Below, piece after piece: positions 37,054-47,596 of a stretch of DNA of 64,000 nt (position 1 is its first letter; the number at the start of each line of letters is the position of its first letter). The position numbers and the translations under genes are program-made. The DNA lies in contig NC_080577.1 in the NCBI RefSeq assembly GCF_029962835.1, forward strand, positions 8,718,501 to 8,782,500, read 5' to 3'. Source of the stretch: Magnolia sinica. Lineage: Eukaryota > Streptophyta > Magnoliopsida > Magnoliales > Magnoliaceae. The notes beneath the pieces were generated by a model that had not been told where the DNA came from, ran no database searches, and saw nothing but the letters and a program-made list of their open reading frames with translations.

Positions 37054-38143
37054 GAAGCAGATTGCGTACGACCCCAGTTGGACGTTTAAGCGTCCCACCA
37101 AAACTACAAGGGGGGCTGCCTCTATGTATATGTTTATCTACACCGTCCATCCCCTCTTCTTTTTTTTTTCCAGATTATGTTAAGGTATGGGCTAAAAATG
37201 AGGCATATCCAATAATCTAGTGGACCACACTAAATAGTGATCTTGATTGCATTAAATGCAAGAGTCATCTCCTGTATGGTCCATGTTATGGGTAAATCCG
37301 AACTGAGTTGCACGAGGTTAACTTCGGTATCGATGAAGAAAGCCTCGGACTGGTAACGTCCAAGCCGAAGAAAACATCTAACTCGGGGGGTTCTGGTAAA
37401 ACTATACTCCGACTCGATCTTCTCGTCATCTCGTGAGTATGACCTCAGAGCAGTAGCAATACGTCTGAACTGACTCGTCCTTCACATCCGAGCTAAATCA
37501 TACTCCACACTTGACCGACCTGATCTTCTACTTGAACGTATTGTCTTACCCGTGGGCTCGGCTCAGGTCACTGAGTAGGATCTGAGCCAGGAGGTCGATT
37601 CGGATGGGAGTCTGATCAACTACACCATTTAATGAGTCACTCCAGTAACGCATGACTAGAGTTATGACCGGCGCACGTTCTCTGGGTAACTACTTACTAT
37701 CGTGCCCGCGTAATCCTCGCGTGATGGCTATGACCATGCCGAGATTGTCGGGCATGTTCACTACGACCCTCAGGTATAAATACAGGTCATTTCTACAGTA
37801 AAAGGTACACAATCTCTCGCACCCTCATCACCACTCTACTCTACTTAGATCCAGTTCATTAGCCTGACTTAGGCATCGGAGGGTCCCCTGCTTGAGCCAA
37901 TGTCTCCTTTGTCTGTTCCTTTATGCAGGACTAGGGTTCGCTCTGAGCACTGGAGGCTCAGCGGAGGGTGGTATAGATTTTTACATCAACAGTCCACTAG
38001 AGCGTTGGATCTGCCTCATTTTGGTCTCATACCTTAACGTGATCTTAAAAAAGGATGTAGGCGCGGATAAACAGATACATCATGGGGCCATCGCATAGTT
38101 CGCTTACAGGTCCGACCTAAGTCGGACGCAATCTGCTTCTGTA
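37054..38143. mobile_element. Mutator-like MITE interrupted by a gypsy solo LTR
   Basis: Left end GGAAGCAGATTGCGTACGAC (37053 on) and inverted right end AGAAGCAGATTGCGTCCGAC (to about 38143) are TIRs; inner words (TCTACACCGTCCATCCCC; reversed GATACATCATGGGGCC) follow the 35691 element. It is split by the LTR at 37284-37991. Without the LTR and one target copy the element would be about 380 bp. A clear 9-bp target duplication was not found. Confidence 0.6.
37284..37991 (+). mobile_element. Gypsy-type solo LTR with GTCCA target duplication
   Basis: 708 bp starting TGTTATGGGTAAATCC and ending TTTTTACATCAACA, flanked by GTCCA at 37279-37283 and 37992-37996. TATAAATA at about 37783 is followed by CTTAGGCATCGGAGGGTCCC, a phrase typical of the R/U5 part of plant gypsy LTRs. 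No internal region, so it is a solo LTR. It lies inside the MITE at 37054-38143. Confidence 0.85.
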
Positions 38144-39189
38144 TGTGCATGGTACCCTTTAAGTGTCAGTTAGAGCAACTGGATATAATGTTTCAGTGAT
38201 CCGGACGGTTGGTCTGATGGACCACGAACGGATATGCCATGCCGCAAGATGTTACCTTGAAAGAACAATGAAACCGGATACTTTTTATATTAAGGGCGGT
38301 TTTGTCATTTTAAATTTATCAGAATGGTTATGTGGTAATATAACCGCTGATAGTTTTTAGATGATTTGGTGTTATAAAAAATAAATAAATAAATAAAACA
38401 GCTTCATGTAAACTAGTGGGACCAACCAGCATTGTTGTTCAATAGTCTCACGTTAGGTTGGGATCTAAATAAATTTGTATCTATATATAGTATTGTTTTT
38501 AAAATGCAAAGATATGGCAGAAAATTCAAAATATAAGTTGTAGAGAATAATCTGAAAGCTAAGGGATGACACTATTATTGTCTTAAAGATAGATTTGTCC
38601 CACGTAGGAAGATCTCTGATACACTGGATTTTAGCAAATTTGCCTCTGAGATATAACAGTTCGATCTCATCGCAAATGAGCGACATTGATCAAGTGCACT
38701 ACGATCTTAGCTACACAAACCTAAAAGTGCTCGTACTGATTTACCTATGGAGAATTTTGTAGAGAGAAATCTTAGATGAAAAGAGATGAATTTTTTTTAA
38801 TAGAAAAACAATAAAGATAGGAACATTTATAAAGAATAAGGTAAGTAGCCGTTGAGACTTGAGGGGCATGCAAGTGGCATAATAAATACATGTCAGTGCA
38901 TGCCGTTTAATTAATTATTAGATAGGTGCATGATGACTTTTTGTCCTTATGTCCTCCATAATATGATAAAATACAACACACCGTGCCTTGCCATGACCCT
39001 GGCCGCGCTCACGCGCATGTTAGGTTGCTCTCGTATCATACTCTTGTTTTCAAATTATAAAGGATTAATGAAGGGTTTTAATATAAATTCTTAATTTTTC
39101 TATCTTATTTTCAACGTGGGACAAAATTAAATGTGATGATGTGAATGGATACAAGCTAGCTGTATGACTGGTTAATACTGAAGATCACG
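38144..39189. other. Gene-free AT-rich spacer
   Basis: An (AAAT)n run lies near 38382-38397. No gene or element boundary recognised before the retroelement fragment that begins at about 39190. Confidence 0.4.
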
Positions 39190-40990
39190 ATTAACCGTGA
39201 CGTCAGTTTTAATGAGAATTTCTTGTTCCATAAGGAAGAACACAAGGAAATAAAAAAATCAATGGTTATTAACACTAAATTTGAAAAAGGTACTACACAG
39301 GAAGAAGCCGAGATGCAAGAATAGGTACAAGAGCAGGTGCAGCAGCTACCTCTCGGGAGAAATTCATTGATAAATTGTAAATTACCAGCGAGATACAGAG
39401 ATGACTAGAATGTTGCATTCGCCCTCATTACGGATGAAGAGGATCCGTCTACCTTCCAAGAAGCACTGGATGATCCAAATGCTGAGAAGTGGATGATTGC
39501 AATCGAAGATGAAATAGACTCTTTGTACAAAAATGAGACGTGTGAGCTAGTGGAGCTTTCCATTGGGCATAAAGCAATCGGGTCTAAGTGGATTTACTAG
39601 AAGAAACAAAACATATACAAGGTGAGATTAGGTGTGAAAAGGTATGGTATGAAAAAAGATGTCGACTTCAGTGAGATCTTCGCACCTGTTGTCAAGCAGC
39701 TATCTATCAAACTTGTGTTGGCGTTACTTGCCTGATACAATCTGAAGCTTGAACAAATGGAGATGAAAACTTTTTTCCTACATGGGGAGTTGAAAATACA
39801 GATCTGCATTATGCAACCAGAAGTATTCAAAGATATGGGTCAAAAAATAAGGTTTACAGGTTGAGGAGGTCGTTATATGGCCTGAAACAGTTGCCTAGGT
39901 AGTAGTATAAGTAGTTTAATACTTTTATGGTGAGTAGGTGATTTACTAGGAGTGAATATGATCACTGTGTCTACTTCAAGACACTAAGTGATGGAGGATT
40001 CATTTTCTTAGTATTGTATGTTGATGATATACTTATCGTCGGTCAAAACATGTCATCTGAAATCAATATATTGAAGACTCAATTATTATGGACATTCAAA
40101 ATGAAAGATTTGTGGGTTGCAAAAAGGATTCTCGGCGTAGATATACACCTATAGAGAGAGTTGAGCATAATACAATTGTCTTAGGCAGAACGCCTTGAGA
40201 ATGCGTTGATGAAGTTTGGGATAGACAATGTTAGACTAGTTAGCACACCCCATGTTGCTCACTTTCGAGTTTCTTTAGAGCAATATTTCATTACAGATGA
40301 AGAAAAGAAGTTTATGTTTCATGTGCCCTACTCGAGTACATTTGGTAGCTTGATGTATGTTATGGTCTCTTCGAGACCGGATATTTCACATGCAGTCGGT
40401 GTTATAAGCAGATACATGTTAAACCCTGACAAACAGCTTTGGGAGGCATTGAAATGCCTACATCCTTATCTACGAGGTACAATTGGCTATGTCTTAACAT
40501 TTCATACATTATGGGAACATTAGTAGGATATGTGGACATCGATCGTACAGGAAACATGGACAACATAATGTCGACTTTTGATTACTCGTTTTTGTACTTG
40601 CGGGTGAAGCGATCAATTGTATGTTGAAGCTTCAGTCTGCAATTTCTCTTTTCACAACCGAAGCTAAGTATATTGTAGTGATGAAGGCATTCAAGTCAGA
40701 TATTTAGTTCCGTGGAATGATTAAGGAACTCGGGCTTTAACAGGAGGTCATGCCGGTTAATTGTGATAGTGAAAGCACGGTCGATTTGATAAAGAATTTG
40801 ATTTACCATTCTATAACTAAATATATTGATGTTCGTCATCATTTTATCAGATAGGTGCTTGAGGGAGGTGATATTACTCTTGAGAAGATCCACACGAGCA
40901 TGAATTTGACAGATATGCTTACGAAGGTAGTTCCCACAAAGATGTTCAAATTATGTTTGACTTTTATGGGTCTGACAAAAGTTTGATAAA
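39190..40990 (+). pseudogene. Decayed Ty1/copia polyprotein (reverse transcriptase and RNase H part)
   Basis: Translating across frames gives the copia reverse transcriptase in order: EALDDPNAEKWMIAIEDEID and GSKWIY (39460-39600), DFSEIFAPVVK (about 39663), the catalytic YVDD box in LYVDDILIVG (about 40015-40050), SLMYVMVSSRPDISHAVGVI (about 40350-40405). RNase H follows with LFTTEAKYIVV and DSESTVDLIKN, then the end DMLTKVVPT. Several in-frame TAG/TGA codons and frameshifts inactivate it. gag, protease, integrase and the 5' LTR are missing, so it is a 5'-truncated relic. It continues into its own 3' LTR at 40998. Confidence 0.85.
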
Positions 40991-40997
40991 GGCGGAG

Positions 40998-41638
40998 TGT
41001 GTACAAGAAGTGACGACAATGGTAAAGTTATAATGAAGGTGATTAGAAATGGAGCTTAGAGTTGTAGTTCATGATGATTGAAGCCATAATAAAGATCGTT
41101 GTCTAATGTCTTCAATTTATAAATGAAGCAGGGGTCTCGAGCGATTGACCAGGCTGATCAATCGATCGACTAAGCCCCGGATTATACAGATTGGTCTCTG
41201 AACAGTTTTGGATAGGTTCATGGACACTTTTGAGCATGTTCAAGCGGTCGAAAATATGGAACTCGATTGATCAAAGGTTGCTCGATCAATCTCAATCGAT
41301 TGATGCTTAGATCGAAAACATGTGCAATTCTGTGTAATGGTGTGCTTAATTTCCTATTTACGCTATATATATGAGTATAATTGTGGAATTATAGTAGAAT
41401 AATTGAGGCTAGCTAGAACATTTAGAGGATTTAGAGAAGAGAAAATAAGGATCTTCAAAATTATAAATTCATCCTTGTCTTGTACTTTTCGCTTTCATAA
41501 TGATTGATGTCGCTTTGTGTTATGATTTTTTATCACAAGAGTTTTTCATGTAAAATTCATATTCTTATGAATATTTTGTTGTATTTATCTTTCACTTGTT
41601 TGATCCAAATTTGGGGTTTACTTCTGCATATTCCCGAC
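40998..41638 (+). mobile_element. 3' LTR of the copia relic
   Basis: Follows the purine-rich AAAGGCGGAG tract. Starts TGTGTACAAGAAGTG and ends TATTCCCGACA. A TATA-like word GCTATATATATGAG lies at about 41362. The U5 part (TGTCGCTTTGTGTTATG, TTTTTCATGTAAAATTC) matches the LTR at 19640-20359. The U3 contains repeated variants of TCGATTGATCGA (about 41135-41310). Its right end coincides with the left break of the Lin0512 pseudogene. Confidence 0.7.
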
Positions 41639-41791
41639 AGAAAATGGAATTTAAGTGTTGTAGAAAATAGGATTTCAAATCTTGTTCGGGGGATTTCAAG
41701 CGTTGTTTTGCTTTTGATTTAAATCAGTTTTGTTATGATTGAGAAGATTTTTTTGAGTATTAAGGTTCGAATTCAATTGGGTTTCTTTTTT

Positions 41792-41815
41792 CTTTTTTTT
41801 TTTTTTTTTTTTTTG
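41792..41815. repeat. Poly-T tract
   Basis: Over twenty T residues inside the Lin0512 pseudogene. It lies where the intact gene copy has the PIF/Harbinger-like insertion nearby. Confidence 0.8.
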
Positions 41816-41913
41816 TTTAGAAATGGGTTTTGTTGCTTATAATGACACAGAAGTTTCAATTGGGTAATTCGGAAATTTAGATACAATAAATTATTGAATT
41901 ATTAAGGATGGAA

Positions 41914-41941
41914 ACTCTCTCTCTCTCTCTCTCTCTCTCTT
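41914..41941. repeat. CT microsatellite
   Basis: A (CT)n run of about 13 units just upstream of the exon-3 array; the intact gene has a (GT)n run at the same place (53106-53121). Confidence 0.9.
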
Positions 41942-42014
41942 TCTGCATTTGTTCATCCTTCGAGAACAATTGGCTTAAAGATTGAAGGGTAGAACTTGGG
42001 ATGGAGTGTTGCAG

Positions 42015-42840
42015 GGGCAATCCTGGTGTTAATACCAATCAAATGAAGCTTCAGATAAAGCTCGGTGTCCCTCGATCTACTCAACAATTTCTGGATATCA
42101 AGAGAGTCAAACCTGTCTTCCTTTGGTGAGTATTGCAGTAACCACAAGTGTTGCAGGGGCAATCCCTGATGTTAATACCGATCAGATGAAGCTTCAGATA
42201 AAGCTCGATGTCTCTCGATCTACTCAACAATTTTCGGATATCGAGAGAGTCAAATTTGTCTTCCCTTGGTGAGTATTGCAGCAACCACAAGTGTTGCAGG
42301 GGCAATCCTTAGTGTTAATACCGATCAGATGAAGCTTCAGATAAAGCTTGATGTCCCTCGATCTACTCAACAATTTTCGGATATCGAGAGAGTCAAATTT
42401 GTCTTCCCTTGGTGAGTATTGCAGCAACCACAAGTGTTGTAGGGGCAATCCCTGGTGGTAATACCGATTAGATGAAGCTTTAGATAAAGCTCGATGTCCC
42501 TCGATCTACTCAACAATTTCTAGATATCGAGAGAGTCAAATCTGTCTTCCCTTGGTGAGTATTGTAGCAACCACAAGTGTTGTAGGGGCAATCCCTAGTG
42601 TTAATACCGATCAGATAAAGCTTCAGATAAAGCTCAATGTCCCTCGATCTACTCAACAATTTCTGGATATCGAGAGAGTCAAATCTGTCTTCCCTTGGTG
42701 AGTATTGCAACAACCACGAGTGTTGCCGGGGCAATCCCTAGTGTTAATATCGATCAGATGAAGCTTCAGATAAAGCTCGATGTCCCTCTATCTACTCAAC
42801 AATTTCTGGATATCAAGAGAGTCAAATCTGTCGTCCCTTG
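42015..42840 (+). repeat. Six tandem copies of Lin0512 exon 3 (142-143-bp unit)
   Basis: Exon copies at 42015-42125, 42157-42268, 42300-42411, 42443-42554, 42586-42697 and 42729-42840. Each is a near copy of the 112-nt exon 53191-53302, joined by only 31 bp that read GTGAGTATTGCAGCAACCAC...TTGCAG. All six keep the GTGAGT donor. The acceptor is TTGCAG in copies 1-3, TTGTAG in 4-5 and TTGCCG (lost) in 6. Copy 1 has lost one base near its start. At the donor the intact gene reads CCCTTA/GTGAG, while the array reads TTG/GTGAG, changing the codon that should become Tyr. A 31-bp intron is too short for plant splicing, so I do not think the copies are spliced to one another. Confidence 0.92.
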
Positions 42841-43063
42841 GTGAGTATTATAGCAACCACAACTGTTTATATCTTTCTCCAAATGTTTTGCATTTTCTGA
42901 TAAATTGGATATACAACGTGATCAAATTAAAAGGGGTTTGCAACAGAGGCCAATGCCTGTAAAAAGGACAATTGAATTGGTTGCATATAAGCAGAGCCCA
43001 TAATCAATTACATTTCTTTCCAAAATTTGGCGTATCAGTGTTAGAATTTCCACATACGTGTTA

Positions 43064-43720
43064 GGGCCTGTTGGGAGAGTGGATTCGGAACCCCCAGGAT
43101 TGGCAATCCTCCCAGTGTATTTGGCACCTTGGAGTGTGAATCAACTGTAATTCAAAAATACCTATGCATGGTATATTTACAAGGGTTTGAATTTAATTAC
43201 TAAATCAACTTTAATATCCCTAATTAGTTCAGGGGTTTGAATTTAATTACTAAATCAACTTTAATATCCCTAATTAGTGAGATATATAATTTTCGACACT
43301 ATGGTTGTGATAAGCCCGCTGAAATATATGTTTTGCCTGAAAATGATAAAATTCCAAGTCTCGGATGAACCGCAAGCACAAGATCATGTCCGAGTGACTA
43401 ACCAATGATTTTTAATCGTTGATTAATATGGACAATGTTTGGATGGTGCTGGATAATGTTTGGACGGTGCCGATTTACATGGACAATGTTTGGATGGTGC
43501 TGATCATCATTAGTAAGCCATGTGCCCAATAGAATGATAGTGTACAATGACACACATGTCACACCCGCAACTATTGAAATGATTTTAGGTGTAATCCAAG
43601 CTCTCACCGTGGATTGCAAACCCTCTCTAAAAACCCCCCGTTGAAACCCAAGTTACTTTATGCTGCCAAACAACAAGGGGATTTGAAACCCCCTCCAATC
43701 CACGGTGCCAAACGACCCCC
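43064..43720. mobile_element. PIF/Harbinger-like insertion in the Lin0512 pseudogene
   Basis: 657 bp with ends GGGCCTGTTGGG and CCAAACGACCCCC, flanked by TTA on both sides (43061-43063, 43721-43723). The same position in the intact gene (around 53520-53550) is uninterrupted, so the insertion is younger than the duplication. It includes a 50-bp direct duplication at 43183-43278 (unit starting GGGTTTGAATTTAATTAC). No transposase is encoded. Confidence 0.75.
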
Positions 43721-44861
43721 TTATGTACGCCATAGGAAATGACTAGAGAGCCGATTTATCTCACGATATTTAGAAAAGGTAGGTCAAAGAGGAGACTCCC
43801 TTTTTAACAATCTGATTGAAATTTGGGAATTCCATTCAATCCTAATCGTAACCTTGTTTAAATTCAGCCCATTGCAAGAACCTCAACTAGCTGTCATCAT
43901 TACTTTTGATAGTGTGGTTTTTGTGCAAATGTGTGGTCGCTCTCTCTCTCTCTCTCACACACACACATAAGAACTGGCCTTGTACCTTTTGAGGATAGGC
44001 ACATGACGTGGTTTTTTTATTAAGGTGCCATGAATTAATTTCAGGGATACTTTCGTCAAAAAAAGAACTAAAAAAATGCACCGCCACTTTGAGCATTCAG
44101 TTTTTAGTATTAAAAAGTCAGTATCTAAACAAATATTAATTTTAGTGATAAATATTTTAAAAAAACAAATATTACAAATAGGTTTTATCAAATGGTCCTC
44201 TAGTGCATTGATCTCGTTAAAGGAAGACATTTTGGAATTATGAATTTCACCATCTCGTTAAAGGAAGACATTTTGGAATTCTTGAGTTTAGGAAGTCTGT
44301 GGGGGGATTCAAGTGAAAGAAACAGTATTAGGTTGATGAACTAAATGTACCAAATTTGGTTTAAAATATATTTAGCAATTTGCAATTCCATAAGCAAATT
44401 GGTTTAGAAGATCAGTGAAATTGGCTAGGGGAAGTTATGCTTATGAATCACCTTTGAACTCAAGCCACATACATGTTGATCCATGGTGAAAAATGGATGC
44501 CCCTTTAGGAGAATATATTACCGAGGCATATTCGCTGATCTCAGAATTCCAACACTTAAAGACCACTTAAACTTTTGCTCTGTTATCACAGGAAACAACC
44601 ACTTCGTCTAAAAGCTTCGAGCCATTATAAGATGGCATATTATATAAAAGGACTTTTAACACGATTTGAAATTTTATTGCAATGGATACAAGGTAAGACC
44701 ATCAGTCTATATTTTTGGATTTTAGGTCGATAGAAATGCGAATGGGAAAATGGCTAAGTTTGACACTGATACAAATCTGTCATTAGATACAACTTGGGTT
44801 GGGTCAACCCAAAGCTGATTGCCAAAAACCGAATTTTAGTTTGGCTTGGGTTGAGGTTGGA

Positions 44862-45411
44862 CTGCGTCCTTGGTCTCGCTGAGGGCCGTTGCGCCTGATT
44901 GTTTGGCCTTCTCGTAGCGCTGTTCTGCAGCCCTGATCGCGTCCATCGAGTTCTGCTGGGCTGTTTGTCTGTACTGGGAAAGCTCGTTGGGCGAGGACGT
45001 TGCACTGGCGCTGTCGGCTTCTTTGCCTTCGGTCCCTGCTTTCGTGTCTTTGCTAGCTTTGTTGGAAGCCATTGCTTTGTTTTTTTTTTTTTTCGCTAGT
45101 ACTAGTGTTCTGCGTACGATTGGGTTCTTTTTTCTTTTATTCTCTGGTGTTCTTCGACGAAGGCAGAAATGGAGCGGAGACGGTGGTTTTAAAGAAGAAA
45201 GAGAGAGACGGTTTGATTTTAGGCTGGACATGTGTACTGGCATTTGATTACGTGTTGAAGCTGGAGGAGCTTCAGTGGTGACTCAGCAGTTTTCCTTCAG
45301 GATCACGACTTTGATGCTCTGGGGGCGTTTGATGGTTCCCACTTCATACTCATGCGTGGCGTTCGGATTACGCGTGACTCAAACTGAACTGTCCAAATCG
45401 TGGCCCTTACG
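44862..45411 (-). pseudogene. Duplicated promoter and first 70 codons of the LEA gene
   Basis: Coding part 45072-44862 matches residues 1-70 of the LEA protein at 34288-35031 (MASNKASKDTKAGTEGKEAD start, AAEQRYEKAKQSG, ending at SETKDA) with a modest number of substitutions and no stop. It then breaks into foreign sequence, giving VQPQPKPN and a stop. The match continues upstream through the 5' UTR and promoter to about 45411 (CACGACTTTGATGCTCTGG at 45302; GAACTGTCCAAATCGTGGCC near the end). The ABRE of the parent is changed from ACACGTGT to ACATGTGT. The DNA is like the parent's and oriented the same way. A truncated transcript is conceivable, but no functional LEA repeat region is left. Confidence 0.88.
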
Positions 45412-46456
45412 AAGCTTCAACTGGCTGAATTGAATGCGACGCTGTTATTATAAAAAATTTATATATTTAAAAATATCATGTTTGGCATCTAATTCTTCCA
45501 TTTGAAAAAGAGTATATTAAATGAAACTGTGTTTGAACACAGACTGATTAAATTTTATAACTAATTCCACTCAATTTTACACATACACAAATAGATTGTA
45601 ATGTACAAAGGGTGCAAAAAAATGAACAGTGCAAATACAACACCTAGATTAATATAGGCATACAAATATAAGAAATCTCACCATATCTTCAATTGAGATT
45701 AAATGATATAATACCTTTATTAATCCATCCTTTTCAAATGGCAAATGAAATTTATATTCAATCAAATACAATTTCATATCATGTAGCCCATCCTATTCCT
45801 AGGTTCCAAAAAGGTCCTTAAAAATGTTCTAGGCATAATTTAAATTTTCTTTGGGTTGAGCAGTCCATGCATAGAACATGAGAAGCTTCAATAGGATTGT
45901 AACTTCCTTAAAGCCTCACAACTAATTCATTCTAGAGAATGATCATCAATCACGGATTGAAAATAAAATCCTTTAAACCTCAAAACATCTAATACTTTAG
46001 GCTGAATGGTTGGATATTCAACATGCAAGTTACATAAGCATATGCATTATCATGAATGGTACATATGTGGTTTATCTTGCAAATTGTCCCGTCACTCCTC
46101 TCTCTCACTAGCAGCAACCGTGTGATGCATGGAAGATGAACCGCTGAAATTTCACGTGAGATCCAAGATGTTTCACATGTGGATCCCACTCATAGCATAT
46201 ATTGGCCCAAAAGTAAGACAGACTGGACATAATATTAAGCAACTGCATTTCATCTAGCTCATTGATTATCAATCAGGACCACCCAAATCATGGGATTCCA
46301 TCTTTAGACCGTCCTTATTCATTGTATCTTGTACACCTTCATTACACACATCCTTATGGAGAAAAAAATATATAAGAAAAATTATTCATAAATAATTTTT
46401 ATTACTTAATGTAAGCATTGATCTTCCTCTCACATCATCCACAGAGATTTATTACA
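45412..46456. other. Gene-free spacer
   Basis: AT-rich; no gene or element recognised except the ~42-bp phrase at 46408-46449 that is repeated beyond the next LTR. Confidence 0.4.
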
Positions 46457-47167
46457 TGTTGTCGCCAGATTTTGGCCAACAGATGAAATTTATCTGAAGG
46501 TGCTTCCACCGATGGACCTACAAGGACAAGGGAGATGTGGACAACGGGGTGGTCCCAGTGGCAGGTTGTGGACCCTTTGATACCTAAGTTAGGCTAGTTG
46601 ATTCCGATTGAAGGCTAGAGTTTTGTTTTTTTAACTTACTCCATTTGTTTAGGGTAGTTGTATTTATAGGGTACCTGAGCAGTTCTAAAATCGTCGTGTC
46701 ATAGTGGGATGTGCCAAAGAGTCTTTATTTAGATGGGAAACTACTTTCGAAAATGTCATCGAGCCCGTCTCGATTTAATAAATCTTTGGCCGAGATCAGG
46801 TCAAGCCCTCTTTTTCTGGATCTGAGGCGTAATCTTCTCTAGGTTACTCGTACCGCTTTGGCAATGGTTGATCCGGTTAGCTCGAAATCCGGGGGACCTT
46901 ACAAGTCACTTTCAGGTGTTGTAGGTACTCCGAGTGAGGCAAACCCTCTCCCACCGAGCTCTATCCTCATATAGCTCAACTCATGGGCTCATCTCTGCAC
47001 CAGGGGAATTGCCCATTCTATCTCCGAGCCCTGTGCTTTGACAACTCGACTCAGAGACCCGTCGAGGATCATCTGGACCTTTGGTTACTCCAACTCGGAG
47101 GCAAATCTCTTATAGTTAGATGGTTGCTCTTCCCGCGTGAGAGATCAATTTAGTTTTCCCCACAACA
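46457..47167 (-). mobile_element. Gypsy-type LTR (minus orientation), probable solo LTR
   Basis: 711 bp with ends TGTTGTCGCCAG and TTTTCCCCACAACA. Read on -, the TATA word CTATAAATAC is followed by TAGCCTAACTTAGGTATCAA AGGGTC, the R/U5 phrase also seen in the LTR at 37284. Flanks TTACA (46452-46456) and ATACA (47168-47172) are a near-perfect 5-bp duplication. No internal region on either side. Confidence 0.7.
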
Positions 47168-47596
47168 ATACATAATGTGAGCATTGTTCTTCCTCTCACG
47201 TCATCCAGAGAGAGGGGGGGAGCAGAAAGTTTAGGACGCTATGAGAGGGGTGGCACATAGGCAACCCCTCGTCCTGAAGGGTTCCTTTTATTTAAGACAT
47301 CATTTTGTTGTGAGCCTCAATTGCCAAATAGAAAACCATGGGAATATATTTGGGAGTTTGAGATTAACCCATTTCAAAAGTTGCAACTGAAATATGATGA
47401 TCTCCATTTAAGATAGCTAAGGGTGGAAATGGATAAGATTTGGGGTGAGTTAGAGACAAGCCAAAATGATCAAGATGCTCGTTGGAACCCTATCCAACTT
47501 GCATAATCGAATGAAGAGTGAAATACATAGTCAAAGATATTCCAGTAAGAACTGATAATCTAATCCATGATTAATTTTATCTTCTATCATTATTAA
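47168..47596. other. Spacer between two LTRs
   Basis: Begins with a repeat of the sequence found before the preceding LTR (AATGTGAGCATTGTTCTTCC). The remainder has no recognised feature. Confidence 0.4.

Larger units (their letters stand above)
41639..44861 (+). pseudogene. Duplicated fragment of the Lin0512-family gene (introns retained, exon 3 only)
   Basis: Co-linear with intron 2, exon 3 and part of intron 3 of the intact gene (about 50650-55930). Shared words include GATTTAAATCAGTTTTGTTA (41716), TAGAAATGGGTTTTGTTG, TCGAGAACAATTGGCTTAAA, GGAATTCCATTCAATCC and GATACAAATCTGTCATTAG (44770). Exons 1, 2 and 4 are absent: the left side stops at the copia LTR end (41638) and the right side is fused to LEA sequence at 44861/44862. 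Exon 3 is present as six tandem copies. It cannot make the protein. Because introns are present the copy arose at DNA level, not by retroposition. Confidence 0.85.

Noticed and set aside
42015-42840. Mutually exclusive alternative exons
   Set aside because: The intervening 31 bp is below the minimum plant intron and exons 1, 2 and 4 are missing from this copy, so a regulated exon cassette is unlikely.
44836-45243. Independent 135-residue gene on -
   Set aside because: It is the duplicated LEA 5' end read through its 5' UTR; the first 57 residues before MASNK are untranslated in the parent and the tail is foreign sequence.
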